The notes under the pieces were generated by a model, which had not been told where the DNA came from, did no database searches, and saw nothing but the letters and a program-made list of their open reading frames with translations. Made by a program: the position numbers and the translations under genes. From NCBI GenBank assembly GCA_031262125.1, contig JAISII010000190.1:1-16888 (forward strand): DNA of 16,888 bases. The letters are read 5' to 3'. The DNA is from Oscillospiraceae bacterium. GTDB lineage: Bacteria; Bacillota; Clostridia; Oscillospirales; Acutalibacteraceae. This document shows positions 12,822 through 16,888 of the stretch, piece after piece (position 1 is the first letter of the stretch; each line of letters opens with the position of its first letter).

Positions 12822-13337
12822 ATCAGCAAAAATAATGTTCAGATTAACGAGGAAATCCGAGACAAGGAAGTAAGATTAGTAGGAACAGACGGCGAACAGC
12901 TCGGCATTGTTTCGGGCAGCGAAGCTTTGCGTCTTGCTATCGAAAAAAACCTTGATTTAGTAAAAATTGCTCCGCAGGCAAAACCGCCTGTGTGCAAAAT
13001 TATGGATTACGGAAAGTTTCGTTTTGAACAGTCTAAGAGGGAAAAGGAGCAACGTAAAAATCAGCACGTGGTTGATATTAAAGAGGTTCGCCTTTCGCTT
13101 AATATTGACACGCACGATTTTAACACACGCCTTAGCAATGCTCTCAAATTCCTCAAAAAGGGCGACAAAGTAAAGGTTTCTATCCGCTTTAGGGGGCGTG
13201 AGCTTGCTCACCCGCAGTTTGGGCTGGAAATTATGAAACGCTTTGCCGAGGCTTGCTCTGAGGATTCGACGGTCGAAAAGCCCGCAAAGCTCGAGGGTCG
13301 CCAAATGCTAATGTTTTTAGCCCCACTAAAAAAATAA
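12822..13337 (+). CDS. infC: Translation initiation factor IF-3 (ATC start codon)
   Basis: IF-3 binds the 30S subunit, prevents premature 50S joining and checks start codon and initiator tRNA. The 171-aa product begins (M)SKNNVQINEEIRDKEVRLVG, with the conserved QINEEIR start of IF-3, then PQAKPPVCKIMDYGKFRFEQ (51-70), the basic linker, and the C-domain KEVRLSLNIDTHDFNTRL and KVSIRFRGRE, ending in MLMFLAPLKK. No in-frame ATG, GTG or TTG exists between the stop at 12801-12803 and TTG 12927, which would remove the N-domain. ATC at 12822-12824 lies 9 nt after GGAGG (12808-12812) and is the start. Non-canonical starts (AUU, AUC, AUA) are typical for infC and allow IF-3 to repress its own translation. 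First gene of the operon. Confidence 0.96.
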   Translation: MSKNNVQINEEIRDKEVRLVGTDGEQLGIVSGSEALRLAIEKNLDLVKIAPQAKPPVCKIMDYGKFRFEQSKREKEQRKNQHVVDIKEVRLSLNIDTHDFNTRLSNALKFLKKGDKVKVSIRFRGRELAHPQFGLEIMKRFAEACSEDSTVEKPAKLEGRQMLMFLAPLKK

Positions 13338-13394
13338 CTTTAATGCACTAACTCGCTCTTTTAGCTTTGTTTGCGGCACAGCTATGCCTTGTGC

Positions 13395-13408
13395 AGCAAT
13401 TAATTGCT
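13395..13408 (+). repeat. Palindrome in the infC-rpmI gap
   Basis: AGCAATTAATTGCT is a perfect 14-bp palindrome in the 108-nt gap between infC and rpmI. Flanking GCTCT (13353-13357 region) and AGAGC (13415-13419) could form an outer stem. It may be an mRNA structure affecting rpmI translation or processing; no T-tract follows. Confidence 0.4.
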
Positions 13409-13445
13409 AACTTTAGAGCAAAAAATTATTCAGGAGGAAATTAAA

Positions 13446-13643
13446 ATGCCGAAAATTAAAACACACAGCGGCGCAAAAAAACGCTTTAAGCTTACAAAAA
13501 CCGGGAAGGTTATTCGTGCCCATGCAAACCATCGTCATATACTTAACAAAAAAACAACCAAACGCAAAAGAGGTCTGCGTAAAACTGTTGTTGCCGATGT
13601 AACAAATGTTGCACAGATTAAGCGTTTGATTCCCTACAAATAA
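13446..13643 (+). CDS. rpmI: 50S ribosomal protein bL35
   Basis: A 65-aa, highly basic large-subunit protein. MPKIKTHSGAKKRFKLTKTG, the HANHRHILNKKTTKRKRGLR core and the C-terminal IKRLIPYK are the standard bL35 pattern. The ATG at 13446 is fixed by family length and by AGGAGG at 13432-13437, 8 nt upstream; an in-frame TTG-type extension to 13404 is not supported. Second gene of the infC operon, 108 nt after infC and 72 nt before rplT. Confidence 0.98.
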   Translation: MPKIKTHSGAKKRFKLTKTGKVIRAHANHRHILNKKTTKRKRGLRKTVVADVTNVAQIKRLIPYK

Positions 13644-13667
13644 ACCGATTTGGTTTGCAAAACATTT

Positions 13668-13705
13668 ACTTAGGATTACTATGGAAGACTTAGGATTACT
13701 TAGGA
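13668..13705 (+). repeat. Direct repeats with SD-like motifs before rplT
   Basis: ACTTAGGATTACT occurs at 13668-13680 and, 20 nt later, at 13688-13700. A third partial copy, CTTAGGAGG (13699-13707), is the rplT ribosome binding site itself. The gap therefore holds three TTAGGA motifs, of which only the last is correctly spaced for rplT. Confidence 0.7.
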
Positions 13706-13715
13706 GGAAATTAAA

Positions 13716-14066
13716 ATGGCACGAGTTAAAGGTGCGTTAGCTACACGCAAAAGAAGAAATAAAGTATTAAAGCTTGCAAAGGGTTACTACGGTGCAAAAA
13801 GCAAGCATTTTAAAATGGCAAAACAAGCCGTAATGAAGTCCGGCAACTATGCATATATTGGGCGTAAACAACGCAAGAGAGATTTCCGCAGATTGTGGAT
13901 TACCCGTATTTCTGCCGGCTGCAAAGCAAACGGTATGAACTACTCAACCTTCATTAACGGGCTTAAAAAAGCAGGCATTATGCTCAACCGCAAAATGCTT
14001 TCCGAGATTGCAATTGCCGACCCCGCCGCTTTTGCAGGGCTGGTAGAAACCGCAAAAAATGCTTAA
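13716..14066 (+). CDS. rplT: 50S ribosomal protein bL20
   Basis: A 116-aa basic protein, needed for early 50S assembly and, in several bacteria, the autoregulator of this operon through its own leader. The family pattern is complete: MARVKGALATRKRRNKVLKLAKGYYGAKS, RKQRKRDFRRLWITRI and MNYSTFINGLKKAGIMLNRKMLSEIA. AGGAGG at 13702-13707 lies 8 nt before the ATG. Last gene of the operon, followed by a terminator 15 nt after the stop codon. Confidence 0.98.
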   Translation: MARVKGALATRKRRNKVLKLAKGYYGAKSKHFKMAKQAVMKSGNYAYIGRKQRKRDFRRLWITRISAGCKANGMNYSTFINGLKKAGIMLNRKMLSEIAIADPAAFAGLVETAKNA

Positions 14067-14081
14067 AATATTTGCAACAAT

Positions 14082-14107
14082 GCGTTTGAGTTTTCTCAAA
14101 CGCTTTT
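14082..14107 (+). terminator. Terminator of the infC operon
   Basis: GCGTTTGAG (14082-14090), TTTT loop, CTCAAACGC (14095-14103), then only four T residues. The stem is strong and perfect but the T-tract short, so some read-through into the methyltransferase gene is possible. Confidence 0.8.
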
Positions 14108-14175
14108 GCTATATTATAGGTTTATTTTAAATGTTTAATTGTTCAGGCTTTGTTTGCAAGCCGAGGGTTATTATT

Positions 14176-14988
14176 ATGAAGAAAATTGAAAGTGCGGCTA
14201 ACCCGCTTGTTAAAAACACTGCAAAGCTGTGCAAAAGTGCAAAAGAGCGGCAAAACAGCCGTTTGTTTGTTGCCGAGGGTTTGCGGCTGTGCCGTGATGC
14301 ATTTTTTACGCTGCAAGCATCGGGGCAGCTTGCCAAAATTAAATATGCTGTTTTTACTCAAGAGTTTTGCACGGATAATGCCGAATTTGTAATGGCGGTT
14401 GAGGCTGCCGTGTGCGAATGTTACCTTATGGATGAACGCTTATTTAAAAAAGCCGCCGATACAAATTCACCCCAAGGTGTGCTTTTTGCAATAGAATGGC
14501 TTGACAATAATTTTAGTTTTGATACAATAAAGAGTAACCCAAACGGCAAATATATACTTTTAGACAGCATTGCCGACCCTTCAAATATGGGCACAATTTT
14601 TCGCTCAGCAAATGCTTTTGGTGCAAGTGGTGTGGTTTTGTCGGGCAATTGCTGCGATGTATATTCGCCAAAGGTTTTGCGTGGCTCTATGGGTGCGGTT
14701 TTGCGTTTGCCCTTTTGCACGGTTGAGGATACGACGCAGTTTTTAACAAATTTTAATACTTGCGGAGAATCATACGCTGCTGTTTTAAATGCCGAGGCAC
14801 AAAGCTTAAACAATTGCAGTTTTAACAAAACTTCTTTAATTGCCATTGGCAACGAGGCAAACGGGCTGTCGGAATCTGTGATAGCAAATTGCACTCACAG
14901 TGTTTATATTCCAATGGGCGGCAATTGCGAATCTTTAAATGCGGCGGTTGCTGCAAGCATATTTTTATATGTTTTAGGCAAACAATAG
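14176..14988 (+). CDS. SpoU/TrmH-family RNA 2'-O-methyltransferase (YsgA/RlmB-like)
   Basis: A 270-aa SPOUT-class enzyme that methylates ribose in rRNA or tRNA using S-adenosylmethionine. An N-terminal substrate-binding domain (about 1-105), with the typical IESAANPLVK start and FVAEGLRLCRDA, precedes the knotted catalytic domain. SpoU motif 1 is DPSNMGTIFRSANAFGA (134-150, with Asn137 and Arg143), motif 2 is LIAIGNEANGLSE (221-233), and motif 3 is VYIPMGGNCESLNAAVAASI (243-262). It lies directly downstream of rplT, and Bacillus ysgA (rlmP, methylating 23S rRNA in the A-loop) is found in the same genome neighbourhood, so orthology is possible but not shown. The frame is open back to ATG 14131, but similarity starts at 14176, where GAGGG (14164-14168) gives a reasonable ribosome binding site. 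Confidence 0.92.
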   Translation: MKKIESAANPLVKNTAKLCKSAKERQNSRLFVAEGLRLCRDAFFTLQASGQLAKIKYAVFTQEFCTDNAEFVMAVEAAVCECYLMDERLFKKAADTNSPQGVLFAIEWLDNNFSFDTIKSNPNGKYILLDSIADPSNMGTIFRSANAFGASGVVLSGNCCDVYSPKVLRGSMGAVLRLPFCTVEDTTQFLTNFNTCGESYAAVLNAEAQSLNNCSFNKTSLIAIGNEANGLSESVIANCTHSVYIPMGGNCESLNAAVAASIFLYVLGKQ

Positions 14989-15099
14989 TTTTAGTATTAT
15001 TTTCGGCAGGTTGCCAACAACTAAAAAAGCGATTTAAAATTTATTTATAGGCATAAAACTGCCGTTGTTTGCGGCGGAGAATATGCGGAGAGAAATATA

Positions 15100-16359
15100 A
15101 TGTTCAGAAGCGGTGCGGTATATTGGGTTTGGCTTACACAGGCTTTGGGCTACAATTCGCCCAAATTTAAGAAAATTAACGAGATGTATAAAAGCATCGA
15201 ATCGTTTTATAACGACGGTTCGTCGCAGTGGCTTATATCGGGCATTTTTTCATCACCCGAGCTTACGGCTTTGGAGAATACGCCCTTATCTGATGCCGAA
15301 AAAATTCTGCAAAAATGCGATGCCTTGGGTTACCGACTGCTTACAATCGACGACCCTGCCTATCCGCACAAGCTAATGGAGATTTACTCGCCGCCTGCGG
15401 TGCTTTATATCAGCGGCAATTTGCCCGATTTTAACACCCTTGCAATTTCAATTGTCGGCACACGCCGTGCCAGTGCTTACGGCATAAAATCAGCGTACGA
15501 GATTGCCTATAACCTCGCAAAAGAGGGCGTAATTATAGTCAGCGGCGGTGCGTTGGGAGTTGATAGTTCGGCTCACAGCGGTGCAATACACGCACGGGGC
15601 ACAACCGTTTCGGTTTTGGGGTGCGGCATAAACTCAAGCTACCTTATGCAAAACGCAAATTTACGCAAAACTATTGCGGCAACAGGTGCGTTAATTTCCG
15701 AATACCCACCAGATTCTCCGGTTAAGTCGTACAACTTTCCGGCTCGCAACCGCATAATTGCGGCTTTGTGCAACGGTGTGTTGGTTATCGAGGCGGGCAA
15801 CAAAAGCGGCTCGCTAATTACCGCAAACCTTGCTTTGGAGCAAGGACGGGACGTTTTTGCTGTAATGGCGAATATAACCTCCGAAGAGAGCAAAGGCTCT
15901 AACCGTCTTATAAAAGAGGGTGCGATACCCGTTACCGAATATGACGACATTTTAGATTACTATTTTTTCAATTATAAAAAAGGCGAACGCTCACCCAAAA
16001 AGATGGATGCCGATTTAATCAGCAAAATACCGTCCAAAGGCAAATCTACTTTCGGCTTCAGCTCCTATCAGCAAAAGCAGGGGTTATTGCAAAAGCCAAA
16101 CAGCGGCAGCAAAAAGCAAGAGCAAACACATCTGAAACCCTTCTCGCAAAAGCCTGTTTTTGCCGTGCATAAACAAAATTTAGAGCTAACCCCCAATGCC
16201 GACACAGTCTATAAAACCCTGAGCGGTGAGCCAATGCACATCGACGATATTGTAAGCAACACCGGTTTGGCTGTTTTAATGGTTTTGCAGGCACTAACCG
16301 AGCTTGAGCTGCTGGGTGTGATTGAAAGTGTTAAAGGACGAAAATATAAATTAGTTTGA
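15100..16359 (+). CDS. dprA: DNA-processing protein DprA (Smf)
   Basis: DprA loads RecA on incoming single-stranded DNA in natural transformation; it is also kept in many species not known to be competent. The 419-aa protein has an N-terminal helical SAM-like region (1-75), then the extended Rossmann fold: GYRLLTIDDPAYPHKL (77-92), PPAVLYISGN (98-107), SIVGTRRASAYG (117-128), VSGGALGVDSSAH (147-159), GCGINSSY (174-181), SEYPPDSPVKSYNFPARNRIIA (200-221) and EAGNKSGSLITANLALEQGR (231-250). A low-complexity Lys/Gln/Ser linker (about 295-362) follows, then a C-terminal winged helix (366-419). The linker is longer than in minimal DprA proteins. ATG 15100 follows CGGAGAG (15086-15092). It is followed after 50 nt by topA, a common Firmicutes order. 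Confidence 0.96.
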   Translation: MFRSGAVYWVWLTQALGYNSPKFKKINEMYKSIESFYNDGSSQWLISGIFSSPELTALENTPLSDAEKILQKCDALGYRLLTIDDPAYPHKLMEIYSPPAVLYISGNLPDFNTLAISIVGTRRASAYGIKSAYEIAYNLAKEGVIIVSGGALGVDSSAHSGAIHARGTTVSVLGCGINSSYLMQNANLRKTIAATGALISEYPPDSPVKSYNFPARNRIIAALCNGVLVIEAGNKSGSLITANLALEQGRDVFAVMANITSEESKGSNRLIKEGAIPVTEYDDILDYYFFNYKKGERSPKKMDADLISKIPSKGKSTFGFSSYQQKQGLLQKPNSGSKKQEQTHLKPFSQKPVFAVHKQNLELTPNADTVYKTLSGEPMHIDDIVSNTGLAVLMVLQALTELELLGVIESVKGRKYKLV

Positions 16360-16409
16360 GTTTGAATTTTGAATAAATAAGAGAATTAACAAATAAAAAA
16401 GAGGAATTT

Positions 16410-16888
16410 ATGAAAAATCTTATAATCGTAGAATCACCCGCAAAAGCAAAAACAATAAAAAAATATTTGGGCAAAGATTTTGAAGTTATTGCTTCTATGG
16501 GTCATGTAAGAGATTTGCAAAAGTCAAAACTGAGCGTAGATATCGAGAATAATTTCGAGCCGAAATATGTGGTATCGAAAGATAAAACAAAGCTTGTTAA
16601 TCAAATAAAAAAAGATGCCAAAGCCGTAGACAATGTTTACCTTGCAACCGACCCCGATCGAGAGGGCGAAGCAATCTCGTGGCATTTGGCTTATATTTTG
16701 GGGCTGGACCCTGCCGCACAAAACCGTGTGGAGTTTAACGAAATTACAAAAAAAGGCGTAACCAACGGTATGCAAAACCCACGCTCGATAGATATTGATT
16801 TGGTTAACGCACAGCAAGCACGCCGTGTGCTTGACAGAATTGTGGGCTATACCCTAAGCCCGTTTTTGTCGCAAAAAATCCGCAGGGG
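16410..16888 (+). CDS. topA: DNA topoisomerase I, N-terminal part (runs off window end)
   Basis: Type IA topoisomerase that relaxes negative supercoils by single-strand passage. The window holds 159 codons. The Toprim domain starts at once: MKNLIIVESPAKAKTIKKYLG, with the catalytic Glu8, followed by ASMGHVRDL and the metal-binding ATDPDREGEAISWHL (Asp81, Asp83, Glu85). Then comes VEFNEITKKGV and the start of domain IV, NAQQARRVLDRIVGYTLSPFL. The active-site tyrosine and the C-terminal zinc or basic regions lie beyond the window. AGAGGA (16400-16405) gives the ribosome binding site. Immediately downstream of dprA, probably co-transcribed. Confidence 0.98.
   Translation, partial: MKNLIIVESPAKAKTIKKYLGKDFEVIASMGHVRDLQKSKLSVDIENNFEPKYVVSKDKTKLVNQIKKDAKAVDNVYLATDPDREGEAISWHLAYILGLDPAAQNRVEFNEITKKGVTNGMQNPRSIDIDLVNAQQARRVLDRIVGYTLSPFLSQKIRR

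Noticed and set aside
14131..14175. Earlier ATG for the rRNA methyltransferase.
   Set aside because: SpoU-family proteins of this type start at the MKxIESxxNPxVK segment, encoded from 14176, which also has a better ribosome binding site.
15002..15064. CGGCAG/CTGCCG inverted pair in the gap before dprA, considered as an operator.
   Set aside because: Only six bases match over a 50-nt loop in GC-biased sequence, which is easily due to chance.

Overview
The window looks like chromosomal DNA from an endospore-forming, probably anaerobic Firmicute of the Clostridia. The evidence is a spore protease gene (gpr) behind a promoter resembling sigma-G/F sites, strong AGGAGG-type ribosome binding sites, AT-rich intergenic DNA, a formate/nitrite-family channel, and the gene orders infC-rpmI-rplT and dprA-topA. 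A family-level placement such as Oscillospiraceae is only a guess. Nearly everything is housekeeping or cell-envelope DNA. I see no prophage, IS transposase, CRISPR array or defence island.

Layout. 1-641 (-): 5' part of the GTPase gene hflX. 834-1721 (+): gpr. 1865-3370 (+): a chain-length determinant/kinase-activator protein and a tyrosine-kinase-type ATPase, closed by a terminator. 3427-3621: a hairpin-array repeat beside an initiator tRNA-Met gene (3623-3698, -) with its own promoter. 3971-4426 (+): nrdR. 6380-4530 (-): a membrane protein gene and a family 2 glycosyltransferase gene in tandem. 6381-6747: non-coding, with inverted repeats and the yfbR promoter. 6748-7332 (+): yfbR-type nucleotidase. 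7535-8770 (+): LytR-CpsA-Psr protein. 8798-9112: a MITE-like repeat. 9137-10191 (+): pyrophosphatase and a small membrane protein, converging at a GC-rich terminator on a DUF2804-type gene (11255-10260, -). 11390-11752 (+): small putative lipoprotein. 11876-12550 (+): FNT-family channel. 12572-14107 (+): infC-rpmI-rplT operon with consensus promoter, attenuator leader and terminator. 14176-14988 (+): SpoU-family rRNA methyltransferase. 15100-16359 (+): dprA. 16410-16888 (+): 5' part of topA.

Functional links. The chain-length/kinase pair, the glycosyltransferase and the LCP protein suggest surface-polysaccharide synthesis and attachment to the wall, but they lie in separate transcription units and no complete polysaccharide cluster is present. 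The infC operon shows two autoregulatory features: a non-canonical ATC start codon for IF3, and a leader ending in an intrinsic terminator with a possible competing antiterminator.

The least ordinary DNA is the two hairpin-rich repeats (3427-3621 and 8798-9112) and the palindrome between the promoter and ribosome binding site of the FNT gene. I found no convincing undescribed multi-gene system; the findings are mostly regulatory and repeat structures.
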